This document shows positions 16,152 through 24,145 of a DNA stretch of 64,000 nucleotides, piece by piece. The stretch comes from Eubacterium sp. (GTDB taxonomy: Bacteria; Bacillota; Clostridia; Lachnospirales; Lachnospiraceae), in NCBI GenBank assembly GCA_017433825.1, contig JAFRGL010000006.1, positions 1 through 64,000 of the forward strand, written 5' to 3'. Below the pieces are notes generated by a model that was given only the letters and a program-made list of their open reading frames with translations, made no database searches and was not told where the DNA came from. The first letter of the stretch is position 1; each line of letters opens with the position of its first letter. The position numbers and the translations under genes are program-made.

Positions 16152-18040
16152 AAAACATCAGGATTGAAACCTTAAAGGAAATCGCTTATCCCTCTTGCCC
16201 CAGGCTGTCGCAGGACGGAAGCAGGCTGGTTTACAGGGTGTACCGTTTCGATACGGAAAGCAACGGCTATCCGGCAAAAATGTACCTGTACGCCGCAGGG
16301 GAAACGAAAGCCCTGCCGGAAGCGGACAACTGTACGGATTACGCATGGATGGACAACAACAGGCTGCTTCTTGCGGAAAAGAAGGATGCGGATACGTCTT
16401 TTTTTGTACTGAACACCAATACCGGGGTTAAGTCGCTGATGTATACCCTGAAGGATGATGTACAGTATTTCCGTATTTTTGCGGACGGAAGCCTGTGCTT
16501 GGTCTGCAGGACGGATCTGTACGGAAACCGGTCGGACAAGTGGTCCGAAATCCGTGAAATTCCTTTCTGGGGCAGCGGCAGGGGCATTTTCGCGGGCTTC
16601 AGGAACCGCCTTTTCATTTATAAACCCTATACGAAAGAACTAAGAGCCATAACCCCGGAGGACTTTTCGCTGGAGCATCTGTCGGTATACGGCAGCACAG
16701 CAGCCTTTTCAGGCACTTCCTACAGGGATGTTTACGACCCGCGGGTCGGCGTTTACCTGTATAAGGACGGCCGTACGGAAGAGCTGGCAGGCCCGAAAAG
16801 CCTGTATGTGACGGATTTATGCTGCATGAAGGACTGCGTCATGCTGTCAGCCACGGACAGGAAGCAGGCGGATGCCTGGCAGCCCCAGGATGTGTTCCGG
16901 CTTTCCTTTGACGGAAAACTGGAAAACCTGATTCCCTGGGATACCACCTGGTTTACGGATACCTCCCTGTCCGATGTCAGCTACGGCGCTTCCGGATACG
17001 GCTGCGCGGATGGGGAAACCTTTTATTTTACGAAGGCGGACCGGGCCGGGGCAGCACTTTATAAAATGGATAAAAACGGAAAAGTTTCACCGGCGTTTGA
17101 CAACACATCCAAAGGTGCGGACAGCCCGGACGCGGCAGAAGGCCATGTGGTTTACCGACTGCTTTCGGAAGCTTCCGGCCCGGAACTGTACCTGGACGGA
17201 AAGAAGATTACATCTGTTAATGACGCCTTTTCGGAAACTTTCACGGTGCGCCAGCCGGAATACATCCCTTTTAAGAACAGGAACGGGGATGAAATCGACG
17301 GATGGATTATTTATCCTGCAGGCTATGAAAAAGGAAAGAAATATCCCGCCATACTGAATATCCACGGCGGGCCGAGATGCTATTACACGGACCTGCTTTT
17401 CCATGAAATGCAGGCGGAAGCGTCAGAAGGGTATTTTGTTATATTCTGCAATCCCAGGGGCAGCGACGGAAGAAACCGCGCCTTCGGTGACCTGTACGGA
17501 AAATACGGCAGCATTGACTACGAAGACATCATGGATTTTACGGACCATGCTACGGTATTTGAACCGGACCTGGATGCGGAACGCATCGGGGTATGCGGCG
17601 GAAGCTACGGGGGCTTTATGGTGAACTGGATCATCGGACATACAAACCGGTATGCCGCCGCGGTAAGCCAGCGGAGCATTTCCGACTGGATCATGGATGA
17701 GTTTGTCTCGGAAATCGGCTATTACTGGACACCCTCGGAGATGGCTGCGGAAGCAGACGAAGACCCGGAAAAACTGTGGGACATGTCCCCTTTGAAATAC
17801 GCGAAGAACGCGCGGACCCCTACGCTTTTCATCCATTCGGATGAGGATTATCTCTGCCCCATAGCAGATACCGCCGCGATGTTTACCGCCTTGAAAAGGA
17901 GGGGCGTTGATTCGAAATTCGTTATCTTTCACGGGGAAAACCACGGCCTTTCCAGGACCGGAAGCCCGCAAAGCCGGCTGAAGCGCCTGACCGAAATTCT
18001 CGGATGGTTTGAAGCGCATCTGAAAAACGGAAAAGCATAA
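16148..18040 (+). CDS. S9 family prolyl oligopeptidase-type peptidase
   Basis: The 630-residue protein has an N-terminal beta-propeller-like half and a C-terminal alpha/beta hydrolase half. Catalytic Ser486 is in GGSYGGFM, the Asp lies in HSDEDYLCP and the His in GENHGLS. HGGPRCYYTD forms the oxyanion region. These features match acylaminoacyl/S9C peptidases. There is no signal peptide, so it acts on internalised peptides. ATG 16148 overlaps the amidohydrolase stop by four bases. Confidence 0.9.
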   Translation: MKNIRIETLKEIAYPSCPRLSQDGSRLVYRVYRFDTESNGYPAKMYLYAAGETKALPEADNCTDYAWMDNNRLLLAEKKDADTSFFVLNTNTGVKSLMYTLKDDVQYFRIFADGSLCLVCRTDLYGNRSDKWSEIREIPFWGSGRGIFAGFRNRLFIYKPYTKELRAITPEDFSLEHLSVYGSTAAFSGTSYRDVYDPRVGVYLYKDGRTEELAGPKSLYVTDLCCMKDCVMLSATDRKQADAWQPQDVFRLSFDGKLENLIPWDTTWFTDTSLSDVSYGASGYGCADGETFYFTKADRAGAALYKMDKNGKVSPAFDNTSKGADSPDAAEGHVVYRLLSEASGPELYLDGKKITSVNDAFSETFTVRQPEYIPFKNRNGDEIDGWIIYPAGYEKGKKYPAILNIHGGPRCYYTDLLFHEMQAEASEGYFVIFCNPRGSDGRNRAFGDLYGKYGSIDYEDIMDFTDHATVFEPDLDAERIGVCGGSYGGFMVNWIIGHTNRYAAAVSQRSISDWIMDEFVSEIGYYWTPSEMAAEADEDPEKLWDMSPLKYAKNARTPTLFIHSDEDYLCPIADTAAMFTALKRRGVDSKFVIFHGENHGLSRTGSPQSRLKRLTEILGWFEAHLKNGKA

Positions 18041-18085
18041 AGGCTTTCCTGCTTTAAAGTGCAGTAATATTTGAAGGGAATACCG

Positions 18086-18114
18086 TTGACGCATACAGGC
18101 AATTGGAGTATAAT
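18086..18114 (+). promoter_or_regulatory. sigma-A promoter of the uppP operon
   Basis: TTGACG (18086-18091) and TATAAT (18109-18114) are separated by 17 bases, 46 bases before the TTG start. Confidence 0.9.
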
Positions 18115-18159
18115 AGCGGTTAATAATTTTACCGATTATACAAAAAGGAGCCCGATTAT

Positions 18160-19047
18160 TTGTTAAATATACTAAAGGTTGTACTTCTGGGTATAATCGA
18201 GGGCATCACCGAATGGCTGCCCATCAGCAGCACCGGCCACCTTATCCTTTTCGGAAAGGTCTTAAACCCCTCCTTTTCCCCGGAATTTACGGCGGTTTTC
18301 AATGTTGTTATCCAGCTGGGAGCCATCATAGCCGTTATCGTATTATTTATCGGAATGATCTGGCCTTTCCATACGCCGGCAAAAGCGGCGGAAGAGAGCT
18401 GGTTTAAGAAGGAGGCTTCCTCGCCCATATTGCGCAGCCTGCAGAATTTTGCGGACAGGTTTGTCTACATGGACCGGATTATCCTGTGGCTGAAGATCAT
18501 CGTTTCTTCCATACCGCCTCTGATTCTCGGCATGCTGTGCGAAGACTGGTTCGAGGAACATCTGCACAAACCGGTTCCGGTGGCAGTGCTGCTCATCATC
18601 TGGGGTTTTATTTTCCTTATTGTAGAGTCGAAGAAGAGGAAGGCAAGGGTAAAAACCACGAAAAAGATCACCTTCCTGCAGGCCTTCATTATCGGCATTT
18701 TCGAGGCACTGGCTATCATGCCGGGTACTTCCAGGTCCGGTTCGACTATCATCGGCGGCCTGCTTTTGGGCCTTTCCAGACCCTGTGCCGCCCAGTATAC
18801 GTTTTTCCTGGCCATTCCGGCCATGGCAGGCGCTTCCGTCATCAAGCTTGCGGGCTATGAGGCAGCCTTTACGGGCATTGAGATTGCCTCCCTTATAATC
18901 GGCATGATTGTTGCCTTCCTGGTTTCCCTTTTGGTTATCCGCAAACTGATGGCCTTCATCAGGAAACACACCTTCAAAGGCTTCGGCTGGTACAGGATTG
19001 TCCTGGGCATTATCGTGATTGTCTGTGCTGCGGCAAAGCTTATATAA
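18160..19047 (+). CDS. uppP: undecaprenyl-diphosphatase
   Basis: The 295-residue multi-pass membrane enzyme removes a phosphate from undecaprenyl diphosphate, recycling the lipid carrier for peptidoglycan synthesis and giving bacitracin tolerance. Signatures are EGITEWLPISSTGH near residues 14-27 and PGTSRSGSTIIGG. The start is TTG 18160 with AAGGAG nine bases upstream; no ATG fits. It heads a run of close genes down to nrdR. Confidence 0.94.
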   Translation: MLNILKVVLLGIIEGITEWLPISSTGHLILFGKVLNPSFSPEFTAVFNVVIQLGAIIAVIVLFIGMIWPFHTPAKAAEESWFKKEASSPILRSLQNFADRFVYMDRIILWLKIIVSSIPPLILGMLCEDWFEEHLHKPVPVAVLLIIWGFIFLIVESKKRKARVKTTKKITFLQAFIIGIFEALAIMPGTSRSGSTIIGGLLLGLSRPCAAQYTFFLAIPAMAGASVIKLAGYEAAFTGIEIASLIIGMIVAFLVSLLVIRKLMAFIRKHTFKGFGWYRIVLGIIVIVCAAAKLI

Positions 19048-19070
19048 AACATTTTGATAAGGAAGAATCT

Positions 19071-19541
19071 ATGTTTGTCCATTGTCTGATTACCTTTCTG
19101 GTGGCCATGGTTCCCATTGTGGAATTAAGGGGCGCCATCCCCATCGGGGTAGGCCTCGGCGTGCCTACTGCGGCAGCCTACGTGCTGGCGGTTATCGGAA
19201 ATATGATCCCCGTACCTTTTATCTATTTCTTCGCGAGGAAGATCCTTCGCTGGGGAAAAGATAAACGGTTTATCGGGAAATTCTGCCGTTTCTGCCTGAA
19301 AAAAGGTGCAAAAGGCGGAAAGAAGCTGCAGGCAAAGGCAAAGGGCGGCGTTTTTCTTGCCCTGTTCGCATTTGTAGCTATCCCGATTCCCGGCACAGGC
19401 GCCTGGACCGGGACGCTGGCGGCCAGTATTTTAAAGCTGGATTTTAAAAAGAGTATTATTGCGGTTATCCTGGGTGTGCTGGTGGCCGGCATCATCATGG
19501 GTATGATTTCGGCAGGCATATTCGGACTTATCAGGGGGTAA
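19071..19541 (+). CDS. small multidrug export family protein (COG2426)
   Basis: The 156-residue protein has about four membrane segments and the family pattern PIVELRGAIPIGVGLGV at the start and FVAIPIPGTGAWTG in the middle, with a basic loop (KKGAKGGKKLQAKAK) between. The family is named small multidrug export protein, but its true substrate is not established. It follows uppP by 23 bases with AAGGAAG before the ATG. Confidence 0.8.
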   Translation: MFVHCLITFLVAMVPIVELRGAIPIGVGLGVPTAAAYVLAVIGNMIPVPFIYFFARKILRWGKDKRFIGKFCRFCLKKGAKGGKKLQAKAKGGVFLALFAFVAIPIPGTGAWTGTLAASILKLDFKKSIIAVILGVLVAGIIMGMISAGIFGLIRG

Positions 19542-19550
19542 AATATTAAG

Positions 19551-20126
19551 ATGAAAGAACTGGAAGAGAGAATCTTAAAAGACGGCAGCGTGCGGCCCGG
19601 TGACATCATCAAGGTGGATAATTTCCTGAACCACCAGATAGACATAGCATTGATAGACCGTATGGCGAAGGAATGGAAGAAACTGTTTGCGGATAAGGAA
19701 ATCAATAAAATCCTGACCGTCGAAGCTTCCGGCATTGCCCTTGCGGCCGTTACGGCACTGGAGTTTTCCGTGCCCATGGTATTTGCGAAGAAATCCGCGA
19801 CCACAAACATTGACAAAGAAGTATATTCCGCCAAAGTCTATTCCTACACCCATCAGAACGAGTACAACCTCATTGTCTCGAAGAAATATCTGGGTCCGGA
19901 AGACAAGGTGCTGATTATAGACGACGTGCTGGCAAACGGAAAGGCGCTTGAGGGACTCATAGCGGTGGTACAATCTGCCGGTGCATCCGTCTCCGGTGTG
20001 GGTATCGCCATTGAAAAGGGATACATGCCCGGAGGTAAAATCGTAAGAGATATGGGAATCCAGGTGGAATCCCTTGCCATTATCGCTCACATGGATGATC
20101 AAACCGGCAAAATTGAATTTGCCTGA
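19551..20126 (+). CDS. xpt: xanthine phosphoribosyltransferase
   Basis: The 191-residue enzyme converts xanthine and PRPP to XMP in purine salvage. The PRPP loop is KVLIIDDVLANGKA and the N-terminus LEERILKDGSVRPGDIIKVD is typical of Xpt. It starts only nine bases after the upstream gene, so a purine riboswitch, common before xpt, is absent. The nearest Shine-Dalgarno, AGGGGG, lies 12 bases before the ATG, a long spacing that may rely on coupling. Confidence 0.92.
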   Translation: MKELEERILKDGSVRPGDIIKVDNFLNHQIDIALIDRMAKEWKKLFADKEINKILTVEASGIALAAVTALEFSVPMVFAKKSATTNIDKEVYSAKVYSYTHQNEYNLIVSKKYLGPEDKVLIIDDVLANGKALEGLIAVVQSAGASVSGVGIAIEKGYMPGGKIVRDMGIQVESLAIIAHMDDQTGKIEFA

Positions 20127-20150
20127 GAAAGAAAACGGAGGTAACGGAAT

Positions 20151-20600
20151 ATGAGGTGCCCGTTTTGCGGACAGGATAATACCCGGGTTGTGGACTCCAG
20201 ACCCGTGGAGGAGAGCAATACCATCAGGAGACGCCGCATGTGCGATTCCTGCGGAAGAAGATTTACCACTTATGAAAAGATAGAGACCATCCCCCTTATC
20301 ATCATCAAGAAGGATCAGAACCGGGAACAGTATGACCGGGCGAAGCTGGAAGGCGGTATCTTACGCGCCTGCCACAAAAGGCCGGTTTCCGTTACGGATA
20401 TCAACAATCTGGTGGACAAGGTGGAAGTGGACATCTTCAACCGGGAGGAAAAGGAGATCCCCAGTACCGTCATCGGTGAGCTTGTCATGAATTACTTAAA
20501 GGACCTGGATCCGGTTGCATACGTCAGATTCGCGTCCGTATACAGGGAGTTCAAGGACGTCAATACGTTCATGGACGAGCTGAAAAAATTCCTGGAATAA
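20151..20600 (+). CDS. nrdR: transcriptional repressor NrdR
   Basis: The 149-residue regulator has an N-terminal zinc ribbon (MRCPFCGQDNTRVVDSRP, then CDSCGRRF) and an ATP-cone domain after residue 45. NrdR represses ribonucleotide reductase genes when dATP is high. Length and motifs are complete. GGAGGT precedes the ATG. It lies downstream of xpt, giving a nucleotide-metabolism link, and 16 bases before the aminotransferase gene. Confidence 0.95.
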   Translation: MRCPFCGQDNTRVVDSRPVEESNTIRRRRMCDSCGRRFTTYEKIETIPLIIIKKDQNREQYDRAKLEGGILRACHKRPVSVTDINNLVDKVEVDIFNREEKEIPSTVIGELVMNYLKDLDPVAYVRFASVYREFKDVNTFMDELKKFLE

Positions 20601-20616
20601 ATAAAGGAGAAACATC

Positions 20617-21834
20617 ATGAGAACTTTCGGAAAATCACATAAGCTTGACAATGTATTATATGACGTAAGAGGACCGGTGCTTGAGGAAGCCACCCGGATG
20701 GAAGCGGAAGGTAAGAAAGTCCTGAAGCTGAACATCGGCAATCCCGCGCCGTTTGGTTTTTCCGCGCCTGATGAAGTTATCGGAGATATGATGTCCAATG
20801 TGCAGTACAGCCAGGGCTATTCCGATTCCAAGGGCCTTTTTGCTGCCCGTAAAGCCATTATGCAGTATTACCAGCTCCGCCATGTGGAAGGCGTGGGCGT
20901 AAATGATATCTACACCGGCAACGGCGTAAGCGAACTTATCAATGTATCCATGTCGGCACTTCTGGACGACGGTGACGAAGTACTGGTACCCGCGCCGGAC
21001 TATCCCTTGTGGACAGCCTGCGTCACCCTGGCCGGCGGCAAAGCCGTGCATTACATCTGTGACGAGCAGTCCGACTGGTATCCGGATATCGAGGACATGA
21101 AGAGCAAGGTGACGGATAAGACCAAAGCCATCGTGCTCATCAACCCGAACAACCCCACCGGCGCTTTGTATCCTCTGGAAATCCTGCAGCAGATTGTGGA
21201 AATCGCAAGAGAGCATGAGCTGATGCTTTTCTCCGACGAAATCTATGACCGCCTGGTCATGGACGGCCTGAAGCATACCTCCATCGCCTCCCTGGCTCCG
21301 GACCTTTTCTGCGTCACCTTCTCCGGCCTTTCCAAGTCCCACATGGTGGCCGGCTTCCGTATCGGCTGGATGGTTATTTCCGGCAACAAGGACAAGGGCA
21401 GGGACTACATTGAAGGCCTGAATATGCTGACCAACATGCGTCTGTGCTCCAATGTACCGGCCCAGACCATCGTGCAGACCGCTCTTGGCGGCTACCAGAG
21501 CGTGGAGAACTACATCAAGCCCGGCGGAAGAATTTACGAGCAGCGCGAAGTCGTATACAATGCGCTGAAGAACATTCCCGGCGTATCGGTGGTTAAACCG
21601 AAGGCGGCTTTCTATATTTTCCCGAAGCTGGACAAGGAAAAGTTCAATATCACCAGCGACGAACAGTTTGCCCTGGACCTTCTGCATGAAAAGCAGGTGC
21701 TCATCGTACACGGTACCGGCTTCAACTGGCCCGGACAGGACCATTTCCGGGTTGTATACCTGCCGAATGTCACTGTTTTAAACGAGTGCATGGGCAAGCT
21801 GGCGGACTTCCTTTCCACCTACAGACAGAAATAA
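20617..21834 (+). CDS. alaA: PLP-dependent aminotransferase, AlaA-like
   Basis: The 405-residue class I aminotransferase matches the alanine/valine-forming AlaA (YfbQ) type: KLNIGNPAPFGF near residue 38, NPNNPTGALYP, SDEIYDRLV, and the PLP lysine in SGLSKSHMVAGFRIGW. It probably makes alanine from pyruvate and glutamate. AAAGGAG precedes the ATG. A long hairpin lies between it and citrate synthase. Confidence 0.88.
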   Translation: MRTFGKSHKLDNVLYDVRGPVLEEATRMEAEGKKVLKLNIGNPAPFGFSAPDEVIGDMMSNVQYSQGYSDSKGLFAARKAIMQYYQLRHVEGVGVNDIYTGNGVSELINVSMSALLDDGDEVLVPAPDYPLWTACVTLAGGKAVHYICDEQSDWYPDIEDMKSKVTDKTKAIVLINPNNPTGALYPLEILQQIVEIAREHELMLFSDEIYDRLVMDGLKHTSIASLAPDLFCVTFSGLSKSHMVAGFRIGWMVISGNKDKGRDYIEGLNMLTNMRLCSNVPAQTIVQTALGGYQSVENYIKPGGRIYEQREVVYNALKNIPGVSVVKPKAAFYIFPKLDKEKFNITSDEQFALDLLHEKQVLIVHGTGFNWPGQDHFRVVYLPNVTVLNECMGKLADFLSTYRQK

Positions 21835-21839
21835 AACGG

Positions 21840-21888
21840 ATGCCGCGGGGTACGACGGAATGGGTTTCCGTACCGTAAACCGCGGCAT
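21840..21888 (+). other. long imperfect hairpin between alaA-like gene and citrate synthase
   Basis: ATGCCGCGG (21840-21848) pairs perfectly with CCGCGGCAT (21880-21888). Inside, GGTAC can pair with GTACC and CGGAA with TTCCG. No T tract follows; CAATAAAGGAG, the next gene's ribosome site, comes directly after. It is therefore not a typical terminator and may be a processing or stability element. Confidence 0.6.
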
Positions 21889-21907
21889 GACAATAAAGGA
21901 GTACTAT

Positions 21908-23272
21908 ATGGCTGAGTATAAAATCGGACCTTCACCCGAAGTAATCGATCTTGCGGACAAAGCTTCGGACGAATGGAAGCTGGACTTAAGCCTTTTCGGT
22001 AAATATGACGTAAAAAGAGGCCTGCGTGACATCAAGGGCAAAGGCGTGCTGGCCGGCCTGACCAAGGTCAGCGACGTTATCGGCTTCGATGAGTCCACGG
22101 GCGAGCGGATTCCCAGCCGCGGCCGCCTGTATTACAGGGGCATTGACATCAATGACCTGATAAACGGCTTTATGAGCGAGAAACGCTCAGGCTTTGAGGA
22201 GGCCGCCTACCTTCTGCTGTTCGGCAACCTGCCCAATTCGCAGCAGCTTAAAGATTTTATAAACGTTCTGCAGTCCTTAAGGACGCTGCCGAAGAACTTT
22301 GTCCGGGACGTGGTTTTAAAGGCCCCCAGCAACGATATCATGAACACCCTTTCCAGGAGTGTCCTGACGCTTTGCTCCTATGACCCGCTGGCGGATGATA
22401 TTTCCCTGCCCAACGTTCTGCGCCAGTGCCTGATGCTGATTGCAGTCTTCCCGATGCTTTCGGTGTACAGCTACCAGGCATACCGTCATTACGAACAGGG
22501 TAAGAGCCTGTATATCCACAATCCCAAGGACAGGCTTTCCGTGGCGGAGAACATCTTAAGGATGCTGCGTTCCGATAAATCCTATACCAGGACGGAAGCC
22601 AAGGTGCTGGATCTGGCCCTCGTGCTGCACATGGAGCACGGCGGCGGCAACAACTCCACCTTCACGACGCACGTGCTTTCTTCCTCCGGCACCGATACCT
22701 ATTCGGTAATCGCGGCGGCTTTAGGCTCCTTAAAAGGACCGAAGCACGGCGGCGCCAACATCAAGGTGGTAAAGATGTTCGACGAGATGAAGCAGGAAGT
22801 CAGGGACTGGGATGACGAGGACGAGGTTAAACAGTACCTTCGCAGGCTGTTAAACCGGGATGCCTTCGACAGGAGCGGCCTGATTTACGGTATCGGCCAC
22901 GCGGTTTACACCCTGTCCGATCCGAGAGCGGAGGTGTTCAAATCCTTCGTCCGGGAGCTGGCAAGGGAGAAAGGCCTGGAAGACCAGTTCAGGCTTTATG
23001 AGAGCGTGGAAAGGCTCGCACCTGTGGTGATGGCCGAATCCCGGGGCATGATCAAGCCTGTCTGCGCCAACGTGGACTTTTATTCCGGTTTCGCCTACAG
23101 CCTTCTTCGGATGCCAGTGGAGCTGTATACGCCCATGTTCGCCTGCGCACGTATCGTCGGCTGGAGCGCGCACCGTCTCGAGGAGCTGACCAACGTGGAC
23201 CGCATTATCCGTCCGGCATACGTGAATGTAAAGGACAAGGATCCCTACATCCCGATGCAGGAGCGGAAATAA
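21908..23272 (+). CDS. gltA: citrate synthase
   Basis: The 454-residue enzyme condenses oxaloacetate and acetyl-CoA. The family features are YRGIDINDLI near the N-terminus, LHMEHGGGNNSTFTTHVLSS, GPKHGGANIKVVKM with a catalytic His, and GIGHAVYTLSDPRAE with the second His. ATG 21908 is chosen because AAAGGAG lies seven bases upstream. It is longer than the usual 370-430 residues because of an N-terminal extension. With fumC it fits an incomplete TCA cycle making glutamate precursors. Confidence 0.93.
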   Translation: MAEYKIGPSPEVIDLADKASDEWKLDLSLFGKYDVKRGLRDIKGKGVLAGLTKVSDVIGFDESTGERIPSRGRLYYRGIDINDLINGFMSEKRSGFEEAAYLLLFGNLPNSQQLKDFINVLQSLRTLPKNFVRDVVLKAPSNDIMNTLSRSVLTLCSYDPLADDISLPNVLRQCLMLIAVFPMLSVYSYQAYRHYEQGKSLYIHNPKDRLSVAENILRMLRSDKSYTRTEAKVLDLALVLHMEHGGGNNSTFTTHVLSSSGTDTYSVIAAALGSLKGPKHGGANIKVVKMFDEMKQEVRDWDDEDEVKQYLRRLLNRDAFDRSGLIYGIGHAVYTLSDPRAEVFKSFVRELAREKGLEDQFRLYESVERLAPVVMAESRGMIKPVCANVDFYSGFAYSLLRMPVELYTPMFACARIVGWSAHRLEELTNVDRIIRPAYVNVKDKDPYIPMQERK

Positions 23273-23301
23273 AATTGGATACACCCGATTATTTACACTG
23301 C

Positions 23302-23323
23302 CCGGTGCCGAATGCGGCGCCGG
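23302..23323 (+). other. GC-rich hairpin after citrate synthase
   Basis: CCGGTGCC (23302-23309) pairs with GGCGCCGG (23316-23323), with one G-U pair, around GAATGC. No T tract follows, so it is at best a weak terminator before the TPP riboswitch. Confidence 0.4.
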
Positions 23324-23349
23324 CGGCGATTAAATAATAAATAATTAAC

Positions 23350-23434
23350 GCTAGGGGAGCAGATGCTGAGATTGGCCCTTTTCGGGCCGGGACCCTCATG
23401 ACCTGAACCGGATAATGCCGGCGTAGGGAAGCAT
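23350..23434 (+). promoter_or_regulatory. TPP riboswitch (THI element)
   Basis: The sequence holds the conserved parts of the thiamine pyrophosphate aptamer in order: CTAGGGGAGC, GCTGAGAT, a variable GC-rich arm, GGGACCC, GACCTGAACCGGATAATGCC and GGCGTAGGGAAGC. It lies 56 bases before thiT. TPP binding should lower ThiT production. Confidence 0.97.
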
Positions 23435-23456
23435 GAAGAACAATCACTCATCGTCC

Positions 23457-23481
23457 CCTCCCAGGCAAAATGCTAAGGAGG
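23457..23481 (+). promoter_or_regulatory. anti-Shine-Dalgarno hairpin, expression platform of the TPP riboswitch
   Basis: CCTCC at 23457-23461 can pair with GGAGG of the thiT ribosome site at 23477-23481. The overlapping TCCCCT (23454-23459) can instead pair with AGGGGA (23353-23358) in the aptamer. No terminator is present, so control is probably at translation: TPP holds the aptamer strand and frees CCTCC to cover the ribosome site. Confidence 0.55.
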
Positions 23482-23489
23482 AATTTTTT

Positions 23490-24059
23490 ATGTCACAAAA
23501 CACAACAGGCAAACAGATTGCACTAAGGCTGGCTTTTTCCGCAATGGCGGTTGCCCTGGCTTACGTCACAAGCTTTATCCGGCTGTTCAGGATGCCTTTA
23601 GGCGGCTCGGTAACCCTTTTTTCCATGCTTTTTATCGCACTTGTGGGTTACTGGTTCGGTCCGGTATGGGGGCTGTCCGTAGGCTTTATCTACGGTATCC
23701 TGCAGTTTCTGCAGGGCGGGTATTTCCTGACGCCGTTCCAGGTATGCTGCGACTATCTTTTAACCTTCGCGGCGCTGGGGCTGTCAGGCTTCTTGCGGAA
23801 CAAAAAACAGGGGTTAATCAAAGGCTATATCCTGGGCATTGTCGGAAGAGGGTTTTTCGCTTCCCTTGCAGGATATCTTTACTGGTTTGAGTACATGCCC
23901 GAGAACTTCCCGGAATCCATCAAATTCCTGTATCCGGTTATTTACAACTTTGCATACATCCTGGTGGAAGCGCTGATTACTGTAATTGTTTTAAGCCTGC
24001 CGCCGGTGCAGAAAGCCATGGTGACGGTGAAGCATATGGCGGAAGGAAAGAGAAGATAA
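23490..24059 (+). CDS. thiT: energy-coupled thiamine transporter ThiT
   Basis: The 189-residue membrane protein is the thiamine-binding S component of an ECF transporter: six hydrophobic segments, LAYVTSFIRLFRMPLGGSVT near the start, GFIYGILQFLQGG, and FLYPVIYNFAYILVEALIT. The ECF ATPases and T subunit are not in this window. ATG 23490 is chosen because AAGGAGG lies eight bases before it; the ATG at 23433 is inside the riboswitch. Riboswitch control confirms the thiamine role. Confidence 0.94.
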   Translation: MSQNTTGKQIALRLAFSAMAVALAYVTSFIRLFRMPLGGSVTLFSMLFIALVGYWFGPVWGLSVGFIYGILQFLQGGYFLTPFQVCCDYLLTFAALGLSGFLRNKKQGLIKGYILGIVGRGFFASLAGYLYWFEYMPENFPESIKFLYPVIYNFAYILVEALITVIVLSLPPVQKAMVTVKHMAEGKRR

Positions 24060-24145
24060 GTATCTAATATAAAAAGAAGCACGCAGACTGCCGGCGGAAA
24101 GAATATAATACTCCGGCGGCCAATCCCTCATGAAAGGAAAATGAA

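Noticed and set aside
19541-19551. Purine riboswitch before xpt
   Set aside because: Only nine bases separate xpt from the upstream gene, and no aptamer sequence is present.
20656-21744. Long minus-strand open frame opposite the aminotransferase gene
   Set aside because: It is a shadow caused by strong codon bias of the plus-strand gene.
24101-24115. TATAAT upstream of the M20 peptidase gene as a promoter
   Set aside because: No -35 box lies at a suitable distance, and the box sits within a GC-flanked loop.
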